Of a stretch of DNA of 64,000 nucleotides, positions 16,174-24,868 are shown piece after piece. The notes under the pieces are model-generated. The model was given only the letters and a program-made list of their open reading frames with translations, did not search any database and was not told the origin of the DNA. Every line of letters begins with the position of its first letter. Position 1 is the first letter of the stretch. Source of the stretch: Streptomyces cinerochromogenes (GTDB lineage: Bacteria; Actinomycetota; Actinomycetes; Streptomycetales; Streptomycetaceae). The stretch is taken from NCBI RefSeq assembly GCF_014648635.1, contig NZ_BMRM01000011.1, positions 124,001 through 188,000 on the forward strand, in the 5' to 3' direction. Both the position numbers and the translations under genes were made by a program.

Positions 16174-16773
16174 GTGGACGGGTATCCGGCCTCCGGCGGG
16201 GCCGAGCCGTTGGACGCCCTCGATGTGGCGCCGACGCCCCGGACGGCGGTGGCGTGGCTGCCGCCGTCGGAGCTGTGGGCGCCGATCCAGGACATCCGCT
16301 GGGAGCACGACCCACAGGTACGGCGGTGGCCGCCGCATGTGAACCTGCTGTTCGGGTTCGTACCGGAGGAGGCGTTCGAGCGGGCGCTGCCGCTGCTCTC
16401 CGCCGGGGCGGCACGCAGTACGGCGTTCACGGCGCGCCTGTCCGGAGTGCGCAGCTTCCGGCACCGGCACTACGCGACGGTGTGGCTCGACCCGGCCGCG
16501 GCCGACCCGGCGCCGTGGGCCCGGCTCCAGCGGGAGCTGAGTGTGCGGTTCCCGCTCTGTCACGGCCGCAGGGGGCACTTCACCCCGCACCTCTCCCTCG
16601 GCCGCACCCAGGATCCCCGGCCCCTGGCCGCCGAGTGCGCCACCCGGCTCGGCACGCTGACGGCGGAGGTCGAGGAGGTGGTGCTGCTCTCCCGGCGCGA
16701 CGAGGAGCCGATGCGGCCCCGGGCGGTGATCAGCCTCGGCACGGGCGAGGTCCGCCGGACGCGGGAGTACTGA
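16174..16773 (+). CDS. 2H phosphoesterase, 2'-5' RNA ligase family
   Basis: 199 residues from the GTG at 16174. The two catalytic His motifs are [11 protein letters not shown] and [10 protein letters not shown], about 95 residues apart; the first is H-x-N rather than the commoner H-x-T, which is tolerated in this branch. Family members act on 2'-5' or cyclic phosphodiesters in RNA or nucleotides. Upstream sequence in the same frame lacks convincing coding bias. It stands alone between the importer and the kinase-like gene. Substrate unknown. Confidence 0.75.
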   Translation: MDGYPASGGAEPLDALDVAPTPRTAVAWLPPSELWAPIQDIRWEHDPQVRRWPPHVNLLFGFVPEEAFERALPLLSAGAARSTAFTARLSGVRSFRHRHYATVWLDPAAADPAPWARLQRELSVRFPLCHGRRGHFTPHLSLGRTQDPRPLAAECATRLGTLTAEVEEVVLLSRRDEEPMRPRAVISLGTGEVRRTREY

Positions 16774-16875
16774 CCCGGTTCCGGCGGACGGCCGGGGCAC
16801 GTCTGCTCGCCGCCCCCAAGGCACCCCTGGAAAAACCGCTGGCCGGGCCGTCGGCCCTGCTGCTGGGATGCGGTG

Positions 16876-17964
16876 ATGCGCATCGATGACACCACCACCG
16901 TGGACCGGGGCCGCTATCCGGACGCGGCGACCCCGTGGCAGCGGAAGTCCTGGCGTGCGGAGGCCTTCGGCTGGGTGGCCGACCGCCTCAGCGCGCACGG
17001 CCTCCGTCCGGACGGCGCCCTGCGGGTACGACTGCGACCGTGGTCGGTTCTGGTCCGGATACCGGTCTCGGGACCGGGGACCGGCGTGGGAGCAGAGCAC
17101 GGAGGCGGCGCAGAGCACGGGGACGGTGCGGGGCGGGGGGCCGGCGTGGGGCGGGCTGTCGTCTGGTTCAAGGCGAACCCTCCGGCCAGCGCGTTCGAGG
17201 GGCCGTTGACCGCCGCGCTGGCCCGCTGGGTGCCGGAGCACGTGCTGCGGCCGCTGGCCGTCGAGGCCGAGCACGGCTGGACGCTGCTGCCCGACGGCGG
17301 CGACCTGTTCCGGGCCGTGCTCGGCCGGGAACAGGTCGAGCCGCGGGACTGGGAGGCGTTGCTGCGCCAGTACGGAAGCATGCAGAACGACCTCGTCGCG
17401 CACGCCGCCGAGATCGAGCGGCTGGGCGTGCCCGCCGCCCGGACCCGCGACCTGCCCCAGGTGTTCGACAAGCTGCTCGCCGCGAACCGCGCGCTGACCC
17501 CGGACCAGCACACCCGGCTGGAGGGCCTGCGGCCCCGGCTCGCGGACTGGTGCGCGGAACTCGCCTCGGCCGGCATCCCCGACACGCTCGACCACGCCGA
17601 TCTGCACGACGGCCAGCTGTTCCGGCCGGCACCGGGCCGGTTCACCTTCTTCGACTGGGGCGACGCCACCGTCTCCCACCCGTTCTGCAGCCTGCGCGTC
17701 CCTGTCGAACGAGCCTGCGACCGCTACGGGCCGCAGGTGCTGCCCCGGCTGCTCGACGCCTACCTGGAGCCGTGGACGGGTCCCGGCCGCACGGCGGCGG
17801 AGCTGCGGCGCGCCGCGGAACTCGCCTGGCGGCTGAGCGCGCTCGGCCGGGCGGCCTCGTGGGGCCGGATGTTCCCCGACGCCTCCGGCGCCGAACCGGG
17901 AGCCGCGGAGGGCGCCGCCTGGCTGCTGGAACTGCTGGGCGAGCCGCCCTTCCGGTCCGCCTGA
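16876..17964 (+). CDS. Aminoglycoside phosphotransferase-like kinase (APH family)
   Basis: 362 residues. The C-terminal lobe has the family's Brenner motif DHADLHDGQLF with catalytic Asp, and the metal-binding FFDWGDATVSHPF. The N-lobe is weak and is interrupted by a low-complexity insertion rich in Gly, Ala, Glu and His (GVGAEHGGGAEHGDGAGRG), encoded by slipped repeats near 17085-17150. The family covers kinases for sugars, choline, homoserine and antibiotics; a resistance role should not be assumed. ATG 16876 is used; the GTG three bases before is an equal possibility. Confidence 0.78.
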   Translation: MRIDDTTTVDRGRYPDAATPWQRKSWRAEAFGWVADRLSAHGLRPDGALRVRLRPWSVLVRIPVSGPGTGVGAEHGGGAEHGDGAGRGAGVGRAVVWFKANPPASAFEGPLTAALARWVPEHVLRPLAVEAEHGWTLLPDGGDLFRAVLGREQVEPRDWEALLRQYGSMQNDLVAHAAEIERLGVPAARTRDLPQVFDKLLAANRALTPDQHTRLEGLRPRLADWCAELASAGIPDTLDHADLHDGQLFRPAPGRFTFFDWGDATVSHPFCSLRVPVERACDRYGPQVLPRLLDAYLEPWTGPGRTAAELRRAAELAWRLSALGRAASWGRMFPDASGAEPGAAEGAAWLLELLGEPPFRSA

Positions 17965-17988
17965 CGGCTCCCCCCAGCGGCGCGCGGG

Positions 17989-18879
17989 TCAGGGCAGCGG
18001 TGTGCCGCCGGTCGCGTTGAGGATCTCCCCGGTGATGAAGCTCGCCTGGGGCGAGGCGAGGAAGACGTAGGCGGGGGCCAGTTCGGCGGGCTGGGCCGGG
18101 CGTCCGAGCGGGCTCTGCTTACCGAACTCCGCCGTGTCGGGCATGGTCGAGGGGATGAGCGGGGTCCACACCGGCCCCGGCGCCACCGCGTTGACCCGGA
18201 TGCCGCGCTCGGCGACCATCTGGGCCAGCCCGTGGGTGAAGGTGACGATCGCGCCCTTGGTCATCGCGTAGTCCAGCAGGTGCGGGCTGGGCTGGTACGC
18301 CTGCACCGACGTGGAGTTGATGACGCAGCCCCCGGCGGGGATGTGCGGCAGGGCGAACTTGGTCAGCCAGAACATCCCGTACAGGTTCGTCCGCATCACG
18401 CGGTCGAACTGCTCGGTGCTGATCGCCTCGATGCCGTCGGGCTGGGGCATCTGGTAGGCGGCGTTGTTCACGAGGACGTCGATCCCGCCGAACTCGGCGA
18501 CCGCCCGCTCGATCAGCGACCGGCAGTTGTCCTCGTCACGGATGTCGCAGGACACCGCGACCGCCTTGCGGCCCGCGTCCTCCACCAGCCGGGCCGTCTC
18601 GCGGGCGTCGTCCTCCTCCTCGTCGAGGTGGGTGAAGAGCACGTCGGCACCCTCGCGGGCGAAGGCGATCGCCACCGCACGTCCGATGCCGGAGTCCCCT
18701 CCCGTGATCACGGTCTTGCGGCCCTCCAGACGGCCGGCGCCGCGGTACGACTCCTCACCGTGGTCGGGCGGCGGGTCCATCGGGCCGGTCCAGCCCGGGT
18801 GCGGCTGGTCCTGGGAGGGGAAGTCGGGGCGGGCGTGCTGCGTGACCGGGTTCGGCCGGTCACCCTGCTGGTCCGTCAC
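17989..18879 (-). CDS. SDR-family oxidoreductase (YdaD-like)
   Basis: 296 residues. After a Pro-rich N-terminal extension, the Rossmann motif is TGGDSGIGRAVA, followed by VLVNNAAYQ, the catalytic Ser in INSTSVQ, and YAMTK (Tyr-x3-Lys). The C-terminus ITGEILNATGG is typical. The long extension, with DHGEESYRGAGRLEGR, matches the general-stress SDRs related to Bacillus YdaD/YhxD. GTG 18879 is preceded by AGGAGG. It probably reduces or oxidises an alcohol/carbonyl with NAD(P); substrate unknown. A small Cys-rich gene lies just upstream on the same strand. Confidence 0.87.
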   Translation of the reverse strand: MTDQQGDRPNPVTQHARPDFPSQDQPHPGWTGPMDPPPDHGEESYRGAGRLEGRKTVITGGDSGIGRAVAIAFAREGADVLFTHLDEEEDDARETARLVEDAGRKAVAVSCDIRDEDNCRSLIERAVAEFGGIDVLVNNAAYQMPQPDGIEAISTEQFDRVMRTNLYGMFWLTKFALPHIPAGGCVINSTSVQAYQPSPHLLDYAMTKGAIVTFTHGLAQMVAERGIRVNAVAPGPVWTPLIPSTMPDTAEFGKQSPLGRPAQPAELAPAYVFLASPQASFITGEILNATGGTPLP

Positions 18880-18960
18880 GGTGGCCTCCTGCGTCTCAGG
18901 GTGGACAGGTCAGGCGACCGGGTTCCCCGTCCGGGACGGGTGAAAAGCGCCCCGCGCAGG

Positions 18961-19484
<524 letters not shown>

Positions 19485-19823
19485 CTGGGGACGACGACTT
19501 CCTGTCCCGCTTCGCCGAGTTGGGCGTCGCCGCGTCGCTCCAGCCGCCGCACACGCCTGCGACGGCCCGCCGGCCCAGGGGGCGCTGCGGCGCACCGGGA
19601 CGGGCACACACCGCTGCCGGCGCTGGAGGGGTGCGCCAGCCACGCGGCGGCCGCCGGGGAGGCCGCCACCGCGGGCCGCATCGCGCCCGGCTTCCGTGCC
19701 GGTCTCACCGCGCCGTCGGTGGATCCCGTGCGGGCGCCGAACGACGAACTCGCCTACGCCGTGGTGGTGTTGACGGTCACCGGCAGGCACGTGGCACACC
19801 GGGAGCCGGGTCCGGTTTGGTAA
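19485..19823 (+). pseudogene. Relic of a YtcJ-like amidohydrolase
   Basis: Two pieces in different frames match the C-terminal half of Amidohydro_3/YtcJ enzymes. Piece one, frame from 19490, reads DDDFLSRFAELGVAASLQPP, like the family segment in which a frame-end helix is followed by V-x-S-x-Q-P. Piece two, frame from 19623 to TAA 19821-19823, reads EGCASHAAAAGEAATAGRIA, PGFRAGLTAPSVDPV and VLTVTGRHVAHR, which is the usual closing strand of the enzyme. About 100 residues that normally separate them are reduced to some 25 codons and the frame changes. No start codon or metal ligands remain; the gene is dead. Confidence 0.65.
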
Positions 19824-19908
19824 GATCGTCCTACGGCATCGCGTGTCGGTCACCGGCCGGGTGAGGCATGGAGGTGCCCGTGAGTTTGCCCTCGGAGGCA
19901 TTCCACTC

Positions 19909-20310
19909 ATGTCAGTCGAGTTGAACCACACCATCGTCCACGCCCGGGACAAGCGGGAGTCCGCCGAGTTCCTGGCCCACATCCTGGGCCTGGAGGTCGG
20001 GTCCGAGTGGGGCCCGTTCGTCCCCGTCGACACCAGCAACGGGGTGACCCTGGACTTCGCCACGATCCCGGCGGAGTCGATCGTCATGCAGCACTACGCC
20101 TTCCTCATCTCCGAGGAGGAGTTCGACGCGGCCTTCGCCCGCATACGCGAGTCCGGGATCACGTACTACGCCGATCCGCAGGGAAAGCAGCCGGGCGAGA
20201 TCAACCGTCACTTCGGCGGCCGGGGCCTGTACTTCATGGATCCGGCCGGACACGCGATGGAGATCATCACCCGCCCCTACGGCAGCCCCGAGCCGTCGGC
20301 GGGGTCCTGA
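19909..20310 (+). CDS. VOC superfamily protein (glyoxalase fold)
   Basis: 133 residues, the size of a single-chain VOC protein with two beta-alpha-beta-beta-beta units. Motifs include LNHTIVHARDKRESAEFLA with a metal-ligand His, MQHYAFLISEEEFDAA, and GRGLYFMDPAGHAMEIITRP carrying the C-terminal Glu ligand. The family includes dioxygenases, epoxide hydrolases and resistance proteins; substrate unknown. ATG 19909 has GGAGG about 11 bases upstream. It lies just after the amidohydrolase relic and is monocistronic. Confidence 0.82.
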   Translation: MSVELNHTIVHARDKRESAEFLAHILGLEVGSEWGPFVPVDTSNGVTLDFATIPAESIVMQHYAFLISEEEFDAAFARIRESGITYYADPQGKQPGEINRHFGGRGLYFMDPAGHAMEIITRPYGSPEPSAGS

Positions 20311-20388
20311 AGTGCCGGGCGGGCCGGGGGCGTGGACCCCGGCCCGCCCGGTCGGCCGCCCCCGGCCGGCACACGGCACACTGAGCCG

Positions 20389-21117
20389 GTGAACGACTTC
20401 CGCCCGGTCCACCGGGATCCCGCCCCCGAGTGGTACGGACGCCTGAGGGCGCAGGCCGACGACCTCTCCCCCGCCGACTGGCTCACCGCGCACGGCCCGG
20501 GGCAGGGCGCCTTCGGGACGGTGGCGGCGATCGCCGCGCCGGGCTTCGCCGCGTACGCCCGGATCCTGCACCCCGCCCGGCTCGACGAGCGGCCGGTGCG
20601 CTGGTCCACGGTGGCCGCCGCCCACGGAACCCGGCTGACACCGGTCACCCGCTGGTACGAGGTCATCGGAGCGGACCAGGAGTACGTGGACCGCTCCGAC
20701 CACGGCCTGCCCGGCGTGTGGGACGAACACCCCGACGAGGGCCCGACCCCGCCGGATGTCGCACGGGCCCTGCTGCCCGTCCTGGCCCGGCACACCGCGA
20801 CCGCGGACCGGTGCTGGTTCGGACTGTGGTCCGGGTACGGCCGCTGGGACTGGGACCGCTTCCCGGCCTTCGAGGCCCCGGGCCGGGACGAGGTCCTGCT
20901 GGCCGGCCGGCTGGCCGACGCCGTCTCCCCCGCGGATGCGGAGGAGTTCGCCGAGCTGTGCGACCTGTGGTGGCCGCAGGACCGCGCCTGGTGTCTGGGC
21001 GGAGACGTGGACCTGGTCAGCACCTACGTCGGCGGATCCCCGGCCCTGATCGCCGACCTGCTGACCACGGCGGACCTGGAGGCCCATCCCGTCCACCCGG
21101 AGGACCCGGTCGGCTGA
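20389..21117 (+). CDS. Hypothetical protein
   Basis: 242 residues, acidic and Trp-rich (RWSTVAAAHGT, CWFGLWSGYGRWDWDRFPAFE, LCDLWWPQDRAWCLGGDVD). It looks like a soluble globular protein without signal or membrane segment. I do not recognise a domain, although strings such as GDVDLVSTYVGGSPALI recur in uncharacterised Streptomyces proteins. GTG 20389 is the start that best fits coding bias; no strong ribosome site is visible. Convergent with the pectate lyase gene across a clear terminator. Confidence 0.75.
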   Translation: MNDFRPVHRDPAPEWYGRLRAQADDLSPADWLTAHGPGQGAFGTVAAIAAPGFAAYARILHPARLDERPVRWSTVAAAHGTRLTPVTRWYEVIGADQEYVDRSDHGLPGVWDEHPDEGPTPPDVARALLPVLARHTATADRCWFGLWSGYGRWDWDRFPAFEAPGRDEVLLAGRLADAVSPADAEEFAELCDLWWPQDRAWCLGGDVDLVSTYVGGSPALIADLLTTADLEAHPVHPEDPVG

Positions 21118-21220
21118 GCGCGGCTCTTGAACCCGAACGCGAGCGGCGACCACCACAGCCTGCCGTGGCGGCTCGGTCCGCTCACCCGGACCGGCTCCGC
21201 CTGCCGGGACGGACGGAAGC

Positions 21221-21245
21221 GGGACGCCGCCCGGAGCGGCGTCCC
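21221..21245. terminator. Strong hairpin between convergent genes
   Basis: GGGACGCCGC-CCGGA-GCGGCGTCCC, a perfect 10-bp stem with a 5-base loop, lies about 100 bases after the hypothetical gene and about 25 bases after the pectate lyase stop (minus strand). It probably serves both. Confidence 0.75.
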
Positions 21246-21271
21246 GTGTTCCCACGCCCCGCCGCCCCCGT

Positions 21272-22492
21272 CTAGGGGTTCACGACGCTGCCCCCGAAGG
21301 TGACCGCGAGGCGGCCGTCGGAGGCGAAGGACCAGCCGAGGGCGCCCGCGTACGAGGAGCAGCGCGAGCCGTTGGTGCCGGTCCAGAACTGGTCGGAGCC
21401 GTCGGTGTTCCCGACGGTCTTGTCGTTCGAGCCGCTGACGGCGAAACGGCAGGAGGTGTCGTTGCGGAACACCGAGGTGCCCGCGTCGAAGGAGAAGTTG
21501 CGCTGGGCGTTGTCGATGCCGACGTTGTCGGAGATCGTCATCGTGCCGGGGTTGCTGTTGTAGGTGAACCCGTGGTGCCCGTTCTTGTAGGCGATGCTGT
21601 GCCGGACCACGTGGTTCACCGCGATGTCGTCACCGCCGAGCTTGTAGCCGTTGCGGTCGCCGTTGGAGTTGACGGTGCCGTCGCTCAGGGTGCCGTTGCC
21701 GTAGGACAGGGAGTACTCGATGGTCACCGGGCCGATCGCGCCGGTGTCCGTCTTGGTGTAGAGGTCCCAGCCGTCGTCGATGTTGTGGTGGGAGACGTCG
21801 TAGCGGAAGACGTTCCCGGTGCCGGTGGTGAGCTTCGCGGCGAAGCCGTCGGCGTCCTCGCCGTCGGAGTCGGCGTTGTCGTGCGACTCGGAGCTGACGA
21901 TCAGGTTGTTCGACGGCCACTGCGAGCTGGGAGTGCTGGAGGCGATCCGGCCCAGTTGCAGCCCCGTGTCCCGGTTGTAGGCCGTCACCACCCGCTCGAC
22001 GACGTTGTTGCTGCCGCCGACGTAGATGCCGTTGTCCCCGGCGTGCTCGACCGTGAGGCCGTACAGCCGCCAGTAGTTGGCGAACAGCTGGATGCCCCGG
22101 TTGGAGGAACTCTCGCTCTGCCCCGAGAAGTTGAGCACCGGCTTCTCACCCGGGTAGGCGGAGAGGGTGGTGCGGGCGCTGGAGGTGCCGTCACGGCCGG
22201 CCGGGACGGTGACCGTGGAGGAGTAGGCGTACGTCCCGCCCCGCAGGTAGATCGTGCCGCCCGGGGTGATCCGGCTGATGGCCGAGGTGAGCGTGGTCGG
22301 GGCCGACTCGGTGCCGGCCGCGCCGTCGGTGCCGGTCGGTGACACGTAGAGCACGGCGCCGGTGGCCGCCGTGCCGCTCGAACCGAGTGGATCGTGGGGG
22401 AAGGTGGCGGCGGCCTCGGCCGTGGTGCCGGACAGCGCGACGAGCGCGCCGGCGAGCAGACCGGCGCACGCGATGGCTGGTCTCAGTTGCAT
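21272..22492 (-). CDS. Secreted parallel beta-helix protein, PL9-like pectate lyase
   Basis: 406 residues with signal peptide (CAGLLAGALVALSGTTAEA). The right-handed beta-helix is obvious from repeating turns: NYWRLYGLTVEHAGDNGIYV, then NNLIVSSESHDNADSDGEDA. The acidic cluster SDGEDADGF, the HHNIDDGWDLYTK turn and NGYKLGGDD correspond to the Ca2+ site and catalytic Lys of family 9 pectate lyases such as Pel9A. It should cleave polygalacturonate by beta-elimination outside the cell. ATG 22492 with GGGAG nine bases upstream. A perfect 14-bp palindrome about 95 bases upstream is a likely operator. Confidence 0.83.
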   Translation of the reverse strand: MQLRPAIACAGLLAGALVALSGTTAEAAATFPHDPLGSSGTAATGAVLYVSPTGTDGAAGTESAPTTLTSAISRITPGGTIYLRGGTYAYSSTVTVPAGRDGTSSARTTLSAYPGEKPVLNFSGQSESSSNRGIQLFANYWRLYGLTVEHAGDNGIYVGGSNNVVERVVTAYNRDTGLQLGRIASSTPSSQWPSNNLIVSSESHDNADSDGEDADGFAAKLTTGTGNVFRYDVSHHNIDDGWDLYTKTDTGAIGPVTIEYSLSYGNGTLSDGTVNSNGDRNGYKLGGDDIAVNHVVRHSIAYKNGHHGFTYNSNPGTMTISDNVGIDNAQRNFSFDAGTSVFRNDTSCRFAVSGSNDKTVGNTDGSDQFWTGTNGSRCSSYAGALGWSFASDGRLAVTFGGSVVNP

Positions 22493-22587
22493 CGGCTTGT
22501 CTCCCTGCGGGTTGGCTCGGCTGTGCGGATGCGAGTGGTCCAGGGGGGTGAACCCGACGGCCGGTCATGGCATGGTGAAGGGTGCAC

Positions 22588-22601
22588 GGAAAGCGCTTTC
22601 C
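22588..22601. promoter_or_regulatory. Perfect palindrome upstream of pectate lyase, LacI-type operator candidate
   Basis: GGAAAGCGCTTTCC is a perfect 14-bp palindrome with the central CG step and alternating arms typical of LacI/GalR-family operators, placed 96 bases before the pectate lyase start. No LacI gene is in the window. Confidence 0.55.
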
Positions 22602-22657
22602 CCTGGACCTTCCCGACGGTAGAGAGACGTCATGCACACGTCAACCATCGCGTACAT

Positions 22658-22681
22658 GATTCATATTCAGATGTGTGAATC
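22658..22681. promoter_or_regulatory. AT-rich inverted repeat between pectate lyase and beta-lactamase
   Basis: GATTCA and TGAATC, 6-bp arms 12 bases apart, lie in an unusually AT-rich stretch about 170 bases upstream of the pectate lyase start and about 55 bases beyond the beta-lactamase stop. A candidate promoter or regulator site for pectate lyase. Confidence 0.35.
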
Positions 22682-22734
22682 TCTAGGGAACTTGTACGGT
22701 GGGATCGCGGGCGGGGTTCCGGGTGAGCCCCGGA

Positions 22735-23679
22735 CTACTCGCCGGGGGCGAGGGCGCGGGCCACGACGGCCGCCGCGTCGGCGATCAGCGCCTGGTCCAC
22801 CGGGGCGTCCGGGGTGCTCTTGCTCGACAGGACGGCCAGCACGACGGGGGTCCCCCGGGTCGTCCAGGCCACGCCGATGTCGTGGGCGGAGGCATAGTCA
22901 CCGGTACCGGTCTTGTCCGCCACGACCCAGTCCTGCGGCAGCCCCTTGCGGAACCGCTCCGCACTGGTCCGGTTGCCCTTGAGCCAGGTGACGAACCGCT
23001 CGCGGTCGGCGGGGGCCAGCGCCCGGCCCAGCGCGAGGCGCTCCAGGCTCGTGGCGATCGCCTCCGGGGTCGTCGTGTCGCGCGCGTCCCCCGGGACCGC
23101 GGCGTTCAGCTCCGGCTCCCACCGGTCGAGCCGGCTCACCTCGTCGCCGAGCGACCGGTGGAAACGGGTCAGACCGGCCGGGCCGCCGAGTTCCCGGAGC
23201 AGCAGGTTGCCGGCCGCGTTGTCGCTGTACTGGATCGCCGCCGCGCACAGGTCGGCCACGGTCATGCCGGTCGCGAGATTCTCCTCCGTCCGCGGCGAGT
23301 TGGGGAGGAGGTCGTGCGGCGGATAGTGCACCACGCGGTCCATCGGCGCACATCCGGCCCGGTCGCGCAGGACCGCCGCCGCGGCGAACGCCTTGAACGT
23401 CGAGCACATCGCGAACCGCTCCCCCGCCCGGTGGGCCACGGCCCGCCCGGTGCGCACGTTGCGCGCGTACACACCGAGCCGGGCTCGGTAGCGGCGTTCC
23501 AGCTCGGCCAACTCGGCCCGGGCGGCGCGGGACCGGACATCCGGCGCCGCGGAGGCGGAGGTGGAGAGCGCCGTGGCGGTCATGGCGGCGCCGGTGGCCG
23601 CGAGGCCGGCGCGGATGAGGCGGCGGCGCGGCAGGGGGTCGGGGCGGTCGGTACGGGCACCGGTACTGCTGTGGGTCAT
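22735..23679 (-). CDS. bla: Class A beta-lactamase, Tat-exported
   Basis: 314 residues. The N-terminus has a twin-arginine signal (LPRRRLIRAG then an Ala-rich core). All class A motifs are present: STFK with Ser93/Lys96, YSDNAAGN (SDN loop), RWEPELN with the omega-loop Glu, and DKTGTGDY (KTG). It hydrolyses penicillins or cephalosporins outside the cell. The divergent partner genes encode BlaA and BlaB, as in Streptomyces cacaoi, where they are needed for inducible expression. ATG 23679 follows GGGAGG; the frame is open further upstream but that part is not protein-like. Confidence 0.92.
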   Translation of the reverse strand: MTHSSTGARTDRPDPLPRRRLIRAGLAATGAAMTATALSTSASAAPDVRSRAARAELAELERRYRARLGVYARNVRTGRAVAHRAGERFAMCSTFKAFAAAAVLRDRAGCAPMDRVVHYPPHDLLPNSPRTEENLATGMTVADLCAAAIQYSDNAAGNLLLRELGGPAGLTRFHRSLGDEVSRLDRWEPELNAAVPGDARDTTTPEAIATSLERLALGRALAPADRERFVTWLKGNRTSAERFRKGLPQDWVVADKTGTGDYASAHDIGVAWTTRGTPVVLAVLSSKSTPDAPVDQALIADAAAVVARALAPGE

Positions 23680-23782
23680 GCGGGCCTCCCAGGTCGTCCG
23701 TCGTCGGCGTTCCTCGCTCGACGGGGACAGGGAAACAGGAGGAACACACCCATGTCCAAGAGGAAACTTTGAAGCTCCCATG

Positions 23783-23797
23783 CTCAATTGATATGAG
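23783..23797. promoter_or_regulatory. LysR-type T-N11-A box in the bla-blaA intergenic region
   Basis: CTCAATTGATATGAG contains the inverted ends CTCA/TGAG and a T-N11-A core (T23784 to A23796), the LysR consensus. It lies 7 bases before the blaA start and about 105 bases before the beta-lactamase start, as expected for an autoregulated divergent LysR operator. Confidence 0.65.
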
Positions 23798-23803
23798 TGC
23801 AGG

Positions 23804-24868
23804 GTGGATCTCCTGGCGCACCTAGAGGCCTATGTGGCGACGGCCGACGAGGCGAGCTTCTCCCGGGCGGCCGACCGGCTCGGCATCGCCCAGCCGCTGC
23901 TCAGCCGCCGTATCAAGACACTGGAGGAGCACTTCGGCGGCTCGCTGTTCGACCGGTCCCGGCGGCAGATCACGACCACCGAGCTGGGGCTGCTGCTGCT
24001 CCCGTACGCCCGGGACGTACTGGACCGGACCCAGCGGCTGCGGCGGGCCGCCCGGTCGGCCCGCCGCTCGCGGGTGCGCGCCGTCGGAGTCCCGGCGGAC
24101 TGCGCCCCGGCCGCGCTGGCCCGCGCCATCCGCGCCGGCACCGAGCGCGGCATCACTCTCGGCATGCGGGAACTGCCGCCGGCGGAGCGGACGTCCGGAC
24201 TGGCAGACGGTTCGCTCCAGTACGCACTGGTGCGGACCGCTCCGGAGCAGGGGGCGCTGCGGGTCCCGCTCGGACTGGCGTCGGCGCCGGGCCAGGACGG
24301 CACCGGAACCGGACGACCCGGGACCGGACGACCCGGGACCGCGGGGCGTCCGCTCCACCTCGAAGAGCTGCGACCGCGCCGCGGACGCGGCGCGGCGACC
24401 GCCGCCCCGCCACCCCTGCTGCTCCTGACGGAGGACGAGTTGCCCTCTGTCGAGGACCGGCTGCTGCGGTCCGCCGCACGCGCCGGGCTGCCCCGGGGAC
24501 GGATACGGCCGGCCGGCCCGGCGGCCACCGCGCTCGCCGAGACGCTGGCCGGGAGCGCCCTGCTGCTGTGCGCAGAACCGTTCGCCCGCCGGCACGGCGC
24601 CCACTGGCGCCCCCTTGCCGACCGCGCACTGCACCGGGGGTACGACGTGCGTGCCGCCCAGGTCCGGACCGACGCGAGCGGGGTGCCGGGCTGGCTGGCC
24701 GCGCTGCTCGCGTCGGCCGTGGGCGCCGTAGCCGACGGGCACGACGGGCACGGCGGGCCTGGTGGGTACGGCGGGCCTGGTGGGTACGGCGGGCAGGACG
24801 GGGACGGTCGGCCGGAATCCGCGACCGGCGGCCAGGACGTCCCCGCGCGGCTGGCGGCACGCGGATGA
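23804..24868 (+). CDS. blaA: LysR-family regulator of beta-lactamase, BlaA-like
   Basis: 354 residues from GTG 23804. An N-terminal winged helix-turn-helix (LEAYVATADEASFSRAADRL, then GIAQPLLSRRIKTLEEHFG) is followed by a poorly conserved effector region (RAVGVPADCAPAALARAIRA). The C-terminus has slipped repeats encoding Gly-Tyr-Gly-Gly-Pro strings, absent from most LysR proteins. In S. cacaoi BlaA is the activator of the divergent beta-lactamase. The coupling to blaB (ATGA at 24865) and the divergent gene match that arrangement. Confidence 0.85.
   Translation: MDLLAHLEAYVATADEASFSRAADRLGIAQPLLSRRIKTLEEHFGGSLFDRSRRQITTTELGLLLLPYARDVLDRTQRLRRAARSARRSRVRAVGVPADCAPAALARAIRAGTERGITLGMRELPPAERTSGLADGSLQYALVRTAPEQGALRVPLGLASAPGQDGTGTGRPGTGRPGTAGRPLHLEELRPRRGRGAATAAPPPLLLLTEDELPSVEDRLLRSAARAGLPRGRIRPAGPAATALAETLAGSALLLCAEPFARRHGAHWRPLADRALHRGYDVRAAQVRTDASGVPGWLAALLASAVGAVADGHDGHGGPGGYGGPGGYGGQDGDGRPESATGGQDVPARLAARG
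24751..24786 (+). repeat. 18-bp tandem repeat inside blaA
   Basis: Two exact 18-bp copies starting CGGCGGGCCTGGTGGGTA (24751-24768 and 24769-24786) encode a Gly-rich stretch near the BlaA C-terminus. A second slipped repeat, near 24300-24335, encodes Arg-Pro-Gly-Thr-Gly units. Confidence 0.75.

Noticed and set aside
16876-17964. Antibiotic resistance call for the APH-like kinase
   Set aside because: Family membership alone does not show resistance. The N-lobe is diverged and contains a low-complexity insert, and no antibiotic cluster is adjacent.
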